A stretch of 39,821 nucleotides of DNA from Acholeplasmataceae bacterium (GCA_028690555.1 JAQVBA010000004.1:1-39821); one strand, 5' to 3'; counted from the stretch's first letter, positions 1 to 9,063 are shown. Made by a program: numbers and translations. Notes: a model not told the origin generated them from the letters alone.

Positions 1-602
1 CAAAAACAAAAGCCTTATTCCATGAATGTGAGTTTTGTGAGTTTATCTTCAAAGATGAATCTTTATATGTTTCCCTAGATGAAGAGAAAAAGACATATGA
101 TAAACATGAAAATGATGAAGATAATATCGGTTACGTGAATTATCTTTTTAATTTTTATGAATCGGCGATTAAACCCTATGTAAAATCAGGTTCGATTCTT
201 GATTTTGGGAGTGGTCCAAATCCAGTTTTCCAATCGATTCTTAAAAATGAAGGATACGACGTCACCATCTATGATTATTTTTATGCTCCTAATATAAACT
301 ATCGAGAAAAACAATATGATTTAATATCTTCGATAGAAGTCATCGAACACTTGCAAGATCCATTAAAAATATGTCATGAATTTAAATCTTTATTAAAACC
401 AGGGGGGTATTTATCCCTCATGACTTTATTTCATCCTCGCAATTTTAATGATTTCAGAGATTGGTTTTACATTCGTGATGTAACACACGTCTCATTTTAT
501 ACACCAAAAACGATTAAAATCATCGCGAATATGCTTGATATGGAATTTATTGATACCAATGATTATCGATATGCAGTGCTAAGAAAAAAAGAGATTTCAT
601 GA
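1..602 (+). CDS. SAM-dependent methyltransferase, 5' end cut by window edge
   Basis: The reading frame is open from base 3 without any stop, so the gene starts outside the window; the GTG at 135 is internal. The visible upstream part encodes a CEFC pair of cysteines and a YDKHEND...GYVNYL stretch. This resembles the N-terminal metal-ribbon plus lid found in a family of class I methyltransferases. Next comes the SAM-binding glycine motif LDFGSGPNP, the acidic strand end (TIYDYF), and the motif ISSIEVIEHLQDP typical of methyltransferase types 11/12. The substrate is unknown. The stop codon lies inside a hairpin shared with the convergent arcA gene. Family is confident, specific function is not. 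Confidence 0.85.
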   Translation, partial: KTKALFHECEFCEFIFKDESLYVSLDEEKKTYDKHENDEDNIGYVNYLFNFYESAIKPYVKSGSILDFGSGPNPVFQSILKNEGYDVTIYDYFYAPNINYREKQYDLISSIEVIEHLQDPLKICHEFKSLLKPGGYLSLMTLFHPRNFNDFRDWFYIRDVTHVSFYTPKTIKIIANMLDMEFIDTNDYRYAVLRKKEIS

Positions 603-616
603 AATCTCTTTTATAG
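587..616. terminator. Bidirectional terminator between methyltransferase and arcA
   Basis: An almost perfect palindrome of 12-base arms (587-598 and 601-612), A-rich on the left and T-rich on the right, can act as an intrinsic terminator on both strands. It contains the TGA stop of the plus-strand gene (600-602) and the TAA of the minus-strand gene (611-613). Confidence 0.75.
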
Positions 617-1825
617 TTCTATATCGTCTCTAACTAATGGCATCGTCATACAACGTGGGCCTCCTCGACCTCTAGATAATTCCGAAGAAGGAATGGCAAT
701 CGTTTGTATGCCTTGTTCTTTTAATAACTGATTGGTGATGATGTTTCTTTCATAAACAATGACAACTCCTGGAGCAATCGCTAGAGCATTTGCCCCATCA
801 TTCCATTGTTCACGATCTGAGGCTATCTCTGAATCACCTCCACATGGGATTAAAGTGATTTTGCGTCTTAAATGATAAGAGAAGAGGCGCTTGATGGAAT
901 ATTGTTTTTCATACATCCGTAAAGTTCCTTTTTTAGAACCTGGGTATATTTCATAACAATTCATTTTTCCTAAGAAATCTCCATGAATCAAAAACTTATC
1001 ATGATCAACTTGAGTTAATACGGTATCTAAGTGCATAAAACTACGTCTTTTAGGTAAATCAATGGCGAGGATTACTTCTAAATCCGTGTTTTTAAATAAT
1101 GTTTTCGCAATATTTTCAATCGCATCAGGATCTGTACGTTCACTGATGCCAATGGCAATCACGCGTTCATTTAAAACAAGGATGTCTCCACCTTCAATCG
1201 ATTGAGAATCTGTTCGTTCATAAAAATGCTCTTGATCTTTATAGATTGGATGGTAAGTATAAATATATTCACCATAAATCGTTTCTCTACGGCGTGTACG
1301 TTTATACATGCGATTTAAAGTGACACCATTAAATATATGAGAAAAAGGATCTCTTGTAAAATATAGATTTGGCATTGGGTCTGTGATAAATGGATAATCA
1401 CGAATGTGATCTCTTAAGCTTCTTTTTTTATAGCTTGGGAGATCATCTTTTGTAATCCCAGCCATCGTTTTTAAAATCATTTCTTTGGGTTCTAGTGTCA
1501 TCAAATAATCATAGACTTTCTTTCTCGTAGATGGGTGAGATACGTTTGATTCTTGGATGAATTGTTCAAGAAATTTTTTCTTGACATCTTTATTGATGAT
1601 ACTTTCAGCAACCAAGTCTTCTAGCATCACAACTTCAACCTGATGAGATCTTAAAATATTACAAAAATGATCATGTTCCTCTTGGGCTTTTTCAAGCCAT
1701 GGAATATCATCAAAGAGTAATTCTTTCAGCCATTTTGGCGTTAAGTTTTCAAGTTCTTTTCCAGGACGATGGACTAAAACTTTTCTTAATTTTCCTACTT
1801 CTGAATATACATGAATGGGCTGCAT
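611..1825 (-). CDS. arcA: Arginine deiminase
   Basis: Converts L-arginine to citrulline and ammonia, the first step of the arginine dihydrolase pathway, in the cytosol. The 404-residue length is normal for ArcA. Visible guanidino-hydrolase motifs are FTRDP (156-160), EGGD (211-214), HLDT (265-268, catalytic His) and the nucleophile Cys392 in GGPRCMTMPL. The start ATG at 1825 has AGGAGG six bases upstream. No arcB, arcC or arcD is adjacent, so ATP production from arginine would need partners elsewhere; alternatively it serves acid tolerance or citrulline supply. It appears to be transcribed alone, between a bidirectional terminator and its own extended -10 promoter. Confidence 0.96.
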   Translation of the reverse strand: MQPIHVYSEVGKLRKVLVHRPGKELENLTPKWLKELLFDDIPWLEKAQEEHDHFCNILRSHQVEVVMLEDLVAESIINKDVKKKFLEQFIQESNVSHPSTRKKVYDYLMTLEPKEMILKTMAGITKDDLPSYKKRSLRDHIRDYPFITDPMPNLYFTRDPFSHIFNGVTLNRMYKRTRRRETIYGEYIYTYHPIYKDQEHFYERTDSQSIEGGDILVLNERVIAIGISERTDPDAIENIAKTLFKNTDLEVILAIDLPKRRSFMHLDTVLTQVDHDKFLIHGDFLGKMNCYEIYPGSKKGTLRMYEKQYSIKRLFSYHLRRKITLIPCGGDSEIASDREQWNDGANALAIAPGVVIVYERNIITNQLLKEQGIQTIAIPSSELSRGRGGPRCMTMPLVRDDIEL

Positions 1826-1851
1826 GAGATTCCTCCTATCTGTCTAAATTA

Positions 1852-1860
1852 ATTATAACA
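1852..1860 (-). promoter_or_regulatory. Extended -10 promoter of arcA
   Basis: On the minus strand this reads TGTTATAAT, an extended -10 element, about 27 bases before the arcA start. No convincing -35 box is seen. Confidence 0.55.
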
Positions 1861-1879
1861 CATGGACTTTAAATCGTGG

Positions 1880-1885
1880 TATGAT
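1880..1885 (+). promoter_or_regulatory. Possible -10 box before the SDR gene
   Basis: TATGAT lies 21 bases before the SDR ATG, with no clear -35. A weak call based only on position and similarity to TATAAT. Confidence 0.3.
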
Positions 1886-1906
1886 GATGAGTAGGAAGGT
1901 GAAGTT

Positions 1907-2785
1907 ATGAAGCGCTTAAGTGTTGTTACTGGGGCAACTTCTGGAATTGGTTATGAAGTGATGGTTGAGCTTTTAAACCATGATGTCGATGTGATTGCAG
2001 TTGGAAGAAACATTAATAAACTGAATGAAATCGAAAAGCGATTTGAGGATAAAATCAAATCGAAAGAATTAATTTTAGTGCGTGGTGATTTATCCGATAA
2101 TCAAGGATCGATGGATGTATCAAAAAACATCATTGATTTGATTCAAGCCCGAGATGGCAAACTCGATTTGTTAATCAATGTCGCAGGAATTGTCAAATCT
2201 GGTTACGAAGAGAATAAGGACCACAATGAATTAACATTTGCGACTAATCATTTGTCGGTATATATTTTAACAGGATTACTATATCCTTTTTTGAAGAAGT
2301 CAAAAGATCCACGTGTTTTGGTTGTGAGTTCTTTATCGCATTATCGTGCGTGTTTTGATAAAACAAATCTTCAATCGAAACGATTTTATAATGTTTTAAG
2401 AGGATATCAAAGATCTAAACTTTATAATGTCATGTTTGTTTATCGGTTTAGTCGTTTTGAAAAAGATATTAAAATATATGCGATCGATCCAGGACTTGTT
2501 AAAACCGATATTGGTGATAAACATACAAATACTATTGCAAATTTTGTATGGCGCATGCGAAGAAAAAGTGGTGTCGATGTAGATATCCCTGCGAAACATA
2601 TGGTTGATATAGCTATCTTAGATCGTTATTTGATGGACCATGGTAGCTATATGAAACTTGGTAAAAAAACGAAATCATCACGCATTACATATCATACGGA
2701 TAAACAAGATTTTTTATGGAAAGAGTCAGAAAAAATAACCCACGTAACATATCCTTTTGATGAGGTGTCTATTGAAGAAAGTTGA
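1907..2785 (+). CDS. Short-chain dehydrogenase/reductase (SDR)
   Basis: A cytosolic NAD(P)-dependent oxidoreductase of the classical SDR fold, 292 residues. The nucleotide-binding motif TGATSGIG is at 8-15. NVAG at 91-94 replaces the usual NNAG, Ser141/142 (VVSSLSH) matches the catalytic serine, and YQRSK gives Tyr167 and Lys171. After residue 200 a tail of about 90 residues is longer than in minimal SDRs and resembles the retinol-dehydrogenase-like subgroup. The substrate cannot be told. The start ATG has AGGAAGGTGA upstream. The end overlaps the start of the U32 gene by 14 bases, so the two are probably co-translated. Confidence 0.9.
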   Translation: MKRLSVVTGATSGIGYEVMVELLNHDVDVIAVGRNINKLNEIEKRFEDKIKSKELILVRGDLSDNQGSMDVSKNIIDLIQARDGKLDLLINVAGIVKSGYEENKDHNELTFATNHLSVYILTGLLYPFLKKSKDPRVLVVSSLSHYRACFDKTNLQSKRFYNVLRGYQRSKLYNVMFVYRFSRFEKDIKIYAIDPGLVKTDIGDKHTNTIANFVWRMRRKSGVDVDIPAKHMVDIAILDRYLMDHGSYMKLGKKTKSSRITYHTDKQDFLWKESEKITHVTYPFDEVSIEES

Positions 2786-5087
2786 ATTACTCGCACCAGC
2801 GGGGCATAAAGATGCTTTAATCGGTGCAATCAATGCAGGTGCAAATGCTGTTTATTTAGCTGGAAAAAGGTTTGGAGCAAGAGCATATGCAAATAATTTT
2901 AGTGATGAAGAATTAATCGAAACGATCGAATATGCACATATTCGTGGTGTTCGAGTTTTTGTTGCTATCAATACACTTGTCTTTGATGATGAGGTTCGTG
3001 AATTAATTGATTATGCTGATTTTTTAGTGAAGCATCATGTCGATGCACTTATCATTCAAGATTTAGGCATGATTGATTTATTTGTTAAAAGATATCCGGA
3101 TACAGAAATCCATGTATCTACCCAGTTTAACACGCATAATTTGTACCAAGTGAAAATGCTGAAAGCATTAGGTGTTAAGCGCATTGTTTTGGCAAGAGAA
3201 ACATCGATTGAAACGATAAAAGCAATCAAGAAAGAAGTGGATATCGAATTAGAAGTCTTCATCCATGGCGCTTTATGTGTCTCCTATTCTGGGAATTGTT
3301 TAATGAGTAGTATGATCGGTGGAAGATCAGGTAATCGCGGAGAATGTGCTCAACCATGTCGATTACCCTATCAACTTTATAAAGATAACCAAAAAATTCA
3401 AGATACTTCGTATTTGCTTTCAACGAAAGATTTGATGACGATTGATCATATCGGTGAACTGATTGACATCGGGATTGATTCTTTTAAAATTGAAGGAAGA
3501 ATGCGAAAAAGGGAATACGTGATTGAAACTGTGAAGGCATATAGACATGCAATCGATCATCATTTGGAACAAAAATCTTATAATTCACATGACGATATTG
3601 ATCGCTTGAAACGTGTTTTTAATCGTGAATTCACGAAAGGTTTTGTCCTAGATGAACTCCCAAGATTGATCAATAATAGTGAGTTTCAAAGCCATATGGG
3701 TGTTCCCCTTGGCAAAGTGGTCAGTTATCAAAAAAATCGCGTAAAAATATTACTTGAAGAACCCATTCGAATTGGTGATGGATATCGTATTTTATCAAAA
3801 GAACCTTATGGGGATATTGTATCCAGAATTCATTATAAAAATGATTTAGTTAATGAAGCTTTACCACATATGACGATTGAACTCGATGTGAAAGAAGCAG
3901 TTGAAATTAATTCTTTAGTTGTTAAAACAACAGATGTCACGATTGAAAATGATGATCTTATGTATTTATCAGAAAACTTTAAGTGTGTATTTATTAAAGG
4001 TAAAGTGGTCGCTAGATTCAATGAAAAATTGATGCTTGAAATTTCTGATGGGACAAATGTTATTCATAAAGTATCAGAAGATGTCATTGAAAAAGCACTT
4101 CAAAATCCAACATTAGTTGATGAAATTGATTTAAGATTTCGTAAACTAGGAAATACACCTTATGCATTTCTTACTCTAGATATTGAGTCTGATGAAAATA
4201 TTTTTATCCCGGTAAAAATGATTAACCAGTTGAGAAGAGATGCCATCGATGAACTGACTAATCTTAGAACATTTAAACATGTTGAAAAAAGGATTTTAGA
4301 TGTAACTTTTGAACCATTAATATTGGATGAAACCCCTCAAAAATTTATGGTAAAAGTCAAAACTCAAGAACAATATGACATCGCGATTTCGTTAGCAATC
4401 GAAGATATATTGATTGAAGAACCATTGAAAGTTCCATTCTTTAGAGAAACGGATAGGATGAGTCAAAGACGAATTCAAACCAATCAGAAAAAGACAATTG
4501 ATAAACCAACCTATATCCATGATATTGGCTCAATTTTGTTAAATAGTCATAATCAAGACCTCTTTGGTGATCAATTTTTAAATGTGACCAATATTTATAG
4601 TGCGTATACGTTGTTTCGATTAGGACTCAAAAGAATCACATTAGCTTATGAGGTTTCAAAAGATAGAATGTATCAATTTATGGAACTCTTCGAACAAAAA
4701 TTTCAAGTTATTCCACCAGTGGATTTAATCGTTTATGGGCGTCCCGATTTAATGCTTACAAAATATTGCCCAATCGCAAAAACATTTAAAACCAATCCTC
4801 ATTGTCATTTATGTGAAAAAAATCAGTATGCATTAGAAGACAGGTTACATCAAAAATATCCACTGCTTCATGATGGAAATTGTCATTTGAGGATATTACA
4901 TTCAAAGCCGATTCATTTATTTCAGTATTTACAAGAATTAAAAGCTTCAAAGATTAGTGGACTTCGGATTGATTTGACGATTGAGGATGGCAATCAAGCA
5001 AAAGATATCATCAAGTTTTACCAATCTTATGGAAAAGAAAAAAATAATCCCGTGAAGGATTATACGTATGGTAGATTTATGAAATAA
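2772..5087 (+). CDS. U32 family protein (RlhA/TrhP-like RNA hydroxylation type)
   Basis: The N-terminal half carries the U32 signature: four cysteines (169, 176, 192, 196) in the ALCVSYSGNC ... GECAQPCRLPY region. These are believed to hold an Fe-S cluster in the family, and SFKIEGRMR follows. Characterised bacterial members (E. coli RlhA, TrhP) make 5-hydroxycytidine in 23S rRNA or 5-hydroxyuridine in tRNA rather than acting as proteases. The total length of about 771 residues and a C-terminal half with CHLCEKNQ and further cysteines match the long form more than the 400-residue TrhP. I choose TTG 2772 (LKKVELLAPAG, the usual family N-terminus) over ATG 2757, because GAGGTG lies just before it and the upstream ATGs have no ribosome site. 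RNA target uncertain. Confidence 0.88.
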   Translation: MKKVELLAPAGHKDALIGAINAGANAVYLAGKRFGARAYANNFSDEELIETIEYAHIRGVRVFVAINTLVFDDEVRELIDYADFLVKHHVDALIIQDLGMIDLFVKRYPDTEIHVSTQFNTHNLYQVKMLKALGVKRIVLARETSIETIKAIKKEVDIELEVFIHGALCVSYSGNCLMSSMIGGRSGNRGECAQPCRLPYQLYKDNQKIQDTSYLLSTKDLMTIDHIGELIDIGIDSFKIEGRMRKREYVIETVKAYRHAIDHHLEQKSYNSHDDIDRLKRVFNREFTKGFVLDELPRLINNSEFQSHMGVPLGKVVSYQKNRVKILLEEPIRIGDGYRILSKEPYGDIVSRIHYKNDLVNEALPHMTIELDVKEAVEINSLVVKTTDVTIENDDLMYLSENFKCVFIKGKVVARFNEKLMLEISDGTNVIHKVSEDVIEKALQNPTLVDEIDLRFRKLGNTPYAFLTLDIESDENIFIPVKMINQLRRDAIDELTNLRTFKHVEKRILDVTFEPLILDETPQKFMVKVKTQEQYDIAISLAIEDILIEEPLKVPFFRETDRMSQRRIQTNQKKTIDKPTYIHDIGSILLNSHNQDLFGDQFLNVTNIYSAYTLFRLGLKRITLAYEVSKDRMYQFMELFEQKFQVIPPVDLIVYGRPDLMLTKYCPIAKTFKTNPHCHLCEKNQYALEDRLHQKYPLLHDGNCHLRILHSKPIHLFQYLQELKASKISGLRIDLTIEDGNQAKDIIKFYQSYGKEKNNPVKDYTYGRFMK

Positions 5088-5118
5088 GGACTAGCCAATG
5101 GCTAATCCTTGATTTTTT
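5086..5118. terminator. Terminator after U32 gene, shared with CDGSH gene
   Basis: Arms of 11 bases (5086-5096 and 5100-5110, one C/A mismatch) are followed by a T run. The U32 stop TAA at 5085-5087 overlaps the left arm. It sits between convergent genes. Confidence 0.7.
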
Positions 5119-5359
5119 ATAATTCTTTATGTGTACCGTCACAGAAAGGCTGATTTTTTGAATGTTTGCATCCACAAAGGTGATATGTACCATCCTTTTC
5201 TACACTAAAATGTTTAGGTGCAAAACCACTTCCTTTATGTGAATTTAAATCACAAAATGGTTGATTCTTACTTTTTCCACATGTACAAAATAAATACTTT
5301 TCTCCTGCTTTTAATTCAACAGCATAAGGTTTCTTTTGAGCAATTACTGGTTTATCCAT
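5117..5359 (-). CDS. Tandem CDGSH iron-sulfur protein
   Basis: A small cytosolic protein (80 residues) with two mitoNEET-type motifs that each bind a [2Fe-2S] cluster through three Cys and one His. The second is canonical: C62, C64, C73, H77 in CGCKHSKNQPFCDGTH. The first has C25, C27, C36 and then CDLNSH instead of CDGSH, placing the His one residue further on. Tandem CDGSH proteins are common in bacteria; a redox or Fe-S handling role is inferred from the family. It is a single-gene unit with its own -35/-10 promoter, and AGGA stands about 11 bases before the ATG. Confidence 0.93.
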   Translation of the reverse strand: MDKPVIAQKKPYAVELKAGEKYLFCTCGKSKNQPFCDLNSHKGSGFAPKHFSVEKDGTYHLCGCKHSKNQPFCDGTHKEL

Positions 5360-5385
5360 TGTTTCACCAATCCTTTCTTATGTTC

Positions 5386-5414
5386 ATTATAGTTTTATTT
5401 ATAAAATTATGCAA
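5386..5414 (-). promoter_or_regulatory. Promoter of the CDGSH gene
   Basis: On the minus strand TTGCAT (5409-5414) is followed after 17 bases by TATAAT (5386-5391), a good sigma-A type pair about 27 bases before the start codon. Confidence 0.65.
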
Positions 5415-5438
5415 TATCAAACTAAAACGGATTCTCTG

Positions 5439-5447
5439 TGTTATAAT
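5439..5447 (+). promoter_or_regulatory. Extended -10 promoter of pgpA
   Basis: TGTTATAAT ends 41 bases before the pgpA start; no clear -35. Confidence 0.55.
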
Positions 5448-5488
5448 GATGGTTACCCACGCATATGAAAGAAAGGAAGTGAGAATTA

Positions 5489-6007
5489 ATGAATCAACAA
5501 AAGATTGAAGAAAATCGTCTAAATGATTTAAAAAAATATGATGTCGTTGTTAAACGTCTACAAGAAAGAGGCGTTGAATTAAAAGACATCGCAGAATTAA
5601 CCCTTGGTTTACAACGTCAATATTTACCAGATTTAGCTTTTGATGATGCCTTAGAACACGTTAAAAAAGTGATTATGAAAAGAGAAGTTCAGAATGCAGC
5701 ATTAACAGGTATCGAATTAGACGTTTTAGCAGAAAAAGGATTATTATCTGAACCATTAGCAAGTATGTTATTAAATGATTACGGTTTATATGGTGTCGAT
5801 GAGGTTTTAGCGTTAGCTATTGTGAATGTCTATGGATCGATTGGGTTTACCAATTTTGGTTATATTGACAAACTAAAACCTGGAATTATTGGACTAATCG
5901 ATAAAAAAGGTAAAGAAGAAGGTAAGTGTCATACATTTTTAGATGATATTATTGGTGCGATTGCAGCTGCTGCAGCAAGTTCGATAGCACATCGTTTTGC
6001 TGAGTAA
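5489..6007 (+). CDS. pgpA: Phosphatidylglycerophosphatase A family (YutG-like)
   Basis: Resembles the soluble Firmicutes PgpA/YutG form: REVQNAALTGIELD, YGVDEVLALAIVNVYGSIG, TNFGYIDKLKPGI and the C-terminal TFLDDIIGAIAAAAAS with the paired Asp. The family dephosphorylates phosphatidylglycerophosphate to phosphatidylglycerol; for the YutG subgroup the activity is assigned by homology. Length 172 is typical. The start ATG 5489 has AGGAAGTGAG upstream. It stands alone between its promoter and a terminator right after the stop. Confidence 0.9.
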   Translation: MNQQKIEENRLNDLKKYDVVVKRLQERGVELKDIAELTLGLQRQYLPDLAFDDALEHVKKVIMKREVQNAALTGIELDVLAEKGLLSEPLASMLLNDYGLYGVDEVLALAIVNVYGSIGFTNFGYIDKLKPGIIGLIDKKGKEEGKCHTFLDDIIGAIAAAAASSIAHRFAE

Positions 6008-6027
6008 GGGATTTATCCCTTTTTTTA
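6006..6027 (+). terminator. Intrinsic terminator after pgpA
   Basis: A short GC-containing hairpin, AAGGGA paired with TCCCTT around a four-base loop, is followed by seven T. It begins at the pgpA stop codon. Confidence 0.75.
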
Positions 6028-6057
6028 TTATGAGATGAATGTTTCTCGTATTTAGGC

Positions 6058-6063
6058 TATAAT
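6058..6063 (+). promoter_or_regulatory. -10 box before the HD-GYP gene
   Basis: TATAAT, 19 bases before the TTG chosen as start. It overlaps the upstream ATG at 6062, which argues against that ATG being used. Confidence 0.5.
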
Positions 6064-6082
6064 GAGATTAGAGGTGATGCGT

Positions 6083-7078
6083 TTGAAAGCACAAATTATG
6101 TGTCAACACAAAGAAGATACAGAAATCATCCAAACTTATTTGAAAGAACTCAATATTGAATATTATATAGCAAGTAAAGACCAAGGGTTTCACATGTGGA
6201 ATATGCATCAACCTGATTTTTTAATCATAGATGAACATATGAATATTGATCACAATCAAGAACTGATTCGAAGAATTCGTAAATCTGAATTTAATACACA
6301 TACCTATGTATTATGGATTGAAGAAAACGACCATTTAATGTCAAATACATGCACAAATTGTGATGTCGATGACTTTATTGGAAGACCTTTTTCGAAAGAA
6401 GAGTTTAAAAGAAGAATGTATAGTGCGATGAAGACCATTTCACTCGTTGAACAAAACTTTATTGTTTATGCTTTATCTCGTGTTTTTGAAGCGAGAGATA
6501 AAGGATCTTTTGGTCATTTATCTAGAGTGAGTGCACTATCAAAGATACTTCTTGAGGGATTAGAAGAAGATGAAAAATATCAAGGGATTATAAATCAAAG
6601 ATTCAAAGAGGATTTAATGATTTCTTGTCAACTCCATGATATTGGAAAAATAGGCATTGAAGATATCATCTTAAAAAAACCAGGACAATATACAAAAGAT
6701 GAATTTGCAAAAATGAAAGAACATGTCATCATTGGTTACGAAATTATAAAGTCAATGAAAGAAAAATATCCACGGGCAAGATTTTTAAATATGGCACTAG
6801 AAATCACAAGACATCATCATGAAAAGTTTGATGGGACAGGTTATCCGGATGGGTTAAAGGGAGAAGACATCCCTTTAGCAGCAAGAATCGTCGGTTTAGC
6901 GGATTTTTATGATGCATTAACATCGAAAAGAGTTTACAAAAGAAAGTATACGCATGATGAAGCTAAAAAATTGATACTTGATCATCAAGGTACGCATTTT
7001 GATCCAGTGTTAGTGCATATCTTTTTAGAAAACGAAATTAATTTTAAAATAATTTCAGAAGAACATGGAGAAATTTGA
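6083..7078 (+). CDS. HD-GYP domain protein with degenerate receiver
   Basis: Residues 1-115 look like a response-regulator receiver, with Asp50 in [10 protein letters not shown]. However, the usual N-terminal acidic pair is absent and the conserved Lys is Arg (FIGRPFS). The C-terminal part is an HD-GYP phosphohydrolase: LHDIGKIG (HD at 185-186), [14 protein letters not shown] (244-257) and [14 protein letters not shown] proteins hydrolyse cyclic di-GMP (some act on cGAMP). TTG 6083 is preferred because AGAGGTGA stands six bases before it, while ATG 6077 overlaps that site and ATG 6062 overlaps the -10 box. It leads an apparent operon with msrB, a hydrolase and an acetyltransferase. No GGDEF protein is in the window. 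Confidence 0.9.
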   Translation: MKAQIMCQHKEDTEIIQTYLKELNIEYYIASKDQGFHMWNMHQPDFLIIDEHMNIDHNQELIRRIRKSEFNTHTYVLWIEENDHLMSNTCTNCDVDDFIGRPFSKEEFKRRMYSAMKTISLVEQNFIVYALSRVFEARDKGSFGHLSRVSALSKILLEGLEEDEKYQGIINQRFKEDLMISCQLHDIGKIGIEDIILKKPGQYTKDEFAKMKEHVIIGYEIIKSMKEKYPRARFLNMALEITRHHHEKFDGTGYPDGLKGEDIPLAARIVGLADFYDALTSKRVYKRKYTHDEAKKLILDHQGTHFDPVLVHIFLENEINFKIISEEHGEI

Positions 7079-7080
7079 AG

Positions 7081-7521
7081 ATGAAAAATAAAGAAGAGCT
7101 TAAAAAAAAGTTAACCCCACTTCAATATCATGTCACCCAAGAAAATGGGACAGAAAGACCTTTTCAAAATCCTTATTGGGATCATCATGAGCATGGACTA
7201 TATGTAGATATTGTCTCAAATGAACCATTATTTTTAAGTCTTGATAAGTTTGATAGTTCATGTGGTTGGCCATCATTTGCAAAACCCATCAGCTCACTAC
7301 AAACCAAAATGGATAAAACATTTGGAATGATACGAACAGAAGTTAGAAGTAAGGAAGCGGATAGCCATTTAGGTCATTTATTTACGGATGGCCCTATCGA
7401 ACTTGGTGGTTATCGCTATTGTATTAATTCGGCAGCATTAAGATTTATTCCTTATAAGGATTTAGATAAAGAAGGTTTTGGTGAATACAAAAAATATTTT
7501 GAGGGAGTGATTAATCGTTGA
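7081..7521 (+). CDS. msrB: Peptide methionine-R-sulfoxide reductase
   Basis: Reduces methionine-R-sulfoxide in proteins. Motifs are [10 protein letters not shown] with Cys61 (possible resolving Cys), [11 protein letters not shown], and [11 protein letters not shown] with the catalytic Cys114. The two zinc-binding CxxC pairs of some MsrB proteins are absent. The length of about 146 residues is normal for a stand-alone MsrB. ATG 7081 follows GGAG by ten bases; TTG 7075, overlapping the previous stop, is an alternative that would add two residues. Its end overlaps the next gene by four bases. Confidence 0.95.
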   Translation: MKNKEELKKKLTPLQYHVTQENGTERPFQNPYWDHHEHGLYVDIVSNEPLFLSLDKFDSSCGWPSFAKPISSLQTKMDKTFGMIRTEVRSKEADSHLGHLFTDGPIELGGYRYCINSAALRFIPYKDLDKEGFGEYKKYFEGVINR

Positions 7522-8450
7522 CAAAATATGAGGTTATTCCAGAATTAGCACTTCTTAAACCGATACGGTTTTTAAAATATTCAAATATTAGACGGCTCAT
7601 GCAAAATTTTGTATTTGAATTGACCATGTTTTTTACGCGTCCAAAACGTGGTATTCGAATGCGTCGATTTTGGATTCGTGGTTATCATTATGAAAAAATT
7701 AAAATCATTTTTTATGATTTCAAAAAAAGCACAGAAAAACTTCCAGTGATTTTATATTTTCATGGAGGTGCTTTTCAGATTGAAGGTACACCAGTTCACA
7801 TAAAAATGATTACCAACATGATGGTTGGAGCAAACCATAAAGCCGTATATGTCAAGTACCGATTAGCTCCAAAACATCCGTTTCCTACAGCGCTCATGGA
7901 TGGTTATCATGCGTTGCAGTGGATTAAGGAACACGAAGACTTTTTAAATATTGATACCGATAAAATTACAATTGCTGGTGATAGTGCGGGTGGTAATTTA
8001 GCCACAGCGATCGCATTGTTATCGAGAGATTTAAATGGACCTAAAATATATAAGCAGATGATGATTTATCCCGTGATTGATATTAAACAAGAAACAGAAA
8101 GTCAAAAAAATTATTTCGACACACCAATGTGGAATAGTAATTTGAATCGTGTGATGTGGCAACTTTATTTAAAAAATGGCGATCAAGGGATGTTACCTTA
8201 TGCATCACCATCATTGGCTAAACTTGAAGGTTCACCTAAAACATATATTGAAACTGCAGAGTTTGATCCACTTCGTGATGAGGGTGTACTGTATGCCAAA
8301 AGGTTGAAAGAAGCTGGTGTCGATGTAGAAGAACATCACACCTATAAAACGGTTCATGGTTATGATGCGGTATTTTTTAGCAATTTCATCAAAGAAATGA
8401 CAGAGCATCGCATTCAGTTTTTGAAGGAGGATTTAGATGAAAAAGATTGA
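7518..8450 (+). CDS. Alpha/beta hydrolase, HSL-type esterase
   Basis: A 310-residue esterase/lipase of the hormone-sensitive lipase family. The oxyanion motif HGGA is at 82-85, the nucleophile Ser156 is in GDSAGGN, Asp250 is in EFDPLRDEG and His280 is in TVHGYD. The second residue of the usual HGGG is kept but the last G is Ala. No signal peptide is seen, so it is probably cytosolic. Substrate unknown. It starts at TTG 7518, which forms a TTGA overlap with the msrB stop and has GGGAG upstream. The end overlaps the acetyltransferase gene by 14 bases. Confidence 0.9.
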   Translation: MTKYEVIPELALLKPIRFLKYSNIRRLMQNFVFELTMFFTRPKRGIRMRRFWIRGYHYEKIKIIFYDFKKSTEKLPVILYFHGGAFQIEGTPVHIKMITNMMVGANHKAVYVKYRLAPKHPFPTALMDGYHALQWIKEHEDFLNIDTDKITIAGDSAGGNLATAIALLSRDLNGPKIYKQMMIYPVIDIKQETESQKNYFDTPMWNSNLNRVMWQLYLKNGDQGMLPYASPSLAKLEGSPKTYIETAEFDPLRDEGVLYAKRLKEAGVDVEEHHTYKTVHGYDAVFFSNFIKEMTEHRIQFLKEDLDEKD

Positions 8451-9063
8451 TTTAAAATCTTGGGACCGGTTTGAAACCTTTGATTATTATCGAAAATTTG
8501 ACCATCCCAGATATTTAATGACTTTTGATTTAGATGTCACAAAATTCTATCATCAAGTCAAAGAAAACAAAGAATCTTTCTACTTGTCGTTTATTCATTT
8601 TATTCTATCCGTAATGAATGAACACAAAGCCTTTCACTATCGTATCTTAGGTGACGATGTGATCTATTATGAGATGATTCATCCATCCTATACCGATTTA
8701 ATCGAAAATACAGACCGATTTAAAATTGTTACGATCAATTATGAACCTGATCGAACCTTATTTATTAATCACGCCAAAGAAAAAAGTATACGTCAAGGCA
8801 ATCAATTTATCGATTTATCTGAAGAAATGAGAAAAGATCTTGTTTATATTACGACATTTCCTTGGGCAACTTACACACAAGTAACGCATGCAGAAAATCA
8901 TGACCCTCATGATGCAATTCCAAGACTTGTGTGGGGTAAATTTAGAGAAGTTCAAGGGAAACTCATGATGCCATTTTCGATTGAGGTTCATCATAGTTTT
9001 GTCGATGGCTATCATGTAGGTTTATTTATTCAAGATTTAGAAAAAAGACTCCAAAATCAATAA
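8437..9063 (+). CDS. Chloramphenicol acetyltransferase-like (CatA family) protein
   Basis: The whole 208-residue length matches the CAT fold: N-terminal [15 protein letters not shown], central LSFIHFILSVMN, and the active-site motif HHSFVDGYH at 185-193, with His186 as catalytic base and Asp190 as structural partner. Family members transfer acetyl from acetyl-CoA to chloramphenicol or other acceptors; many chromosomal homologues have no proven resistance role, and sequence alone does not decide. The ribosome site AAGGAGGA lies within the end of the hydrolase gene. Last gene of the HD-GYP operon; the stop is inside a terminator hairpin. Confidence 0.88.
   Translation: MKKIDLKSWDRFETFDYYRKFDHPRYLMTFDLDVTKFYHQVKENKESFYLSFIHFILSVMNEHKAFHYRILGDDVIYYEMIHPSYTDLIENTDRFKIVTINYEPDRTLFINHAKEKSIRQGNQFIDLSEEMRKDLVYITTFPWATYTQVTHAENHDPHDAIPRLVWGKFREVQGKLMMPFSIEVHHSFVDGYHVGLFIQDLEKRLQNQ

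Noticed and set aside
5218-5508. Open frame of 96 codons on the plus strand across the CDGSH gene
   Set aside because: It is antisense to a clear CDGSH gene and runs over the promoter of pgpA; composition is not protein-like and no ribosome site fits.
8437-9063. Antibiotic resistance island signalled by the CAT-like gene
   Set aside because: The gene is embedded by overlap in a housekeeping operon with similar base composition and no mobile-element sequence, so recent transfer is not supported.
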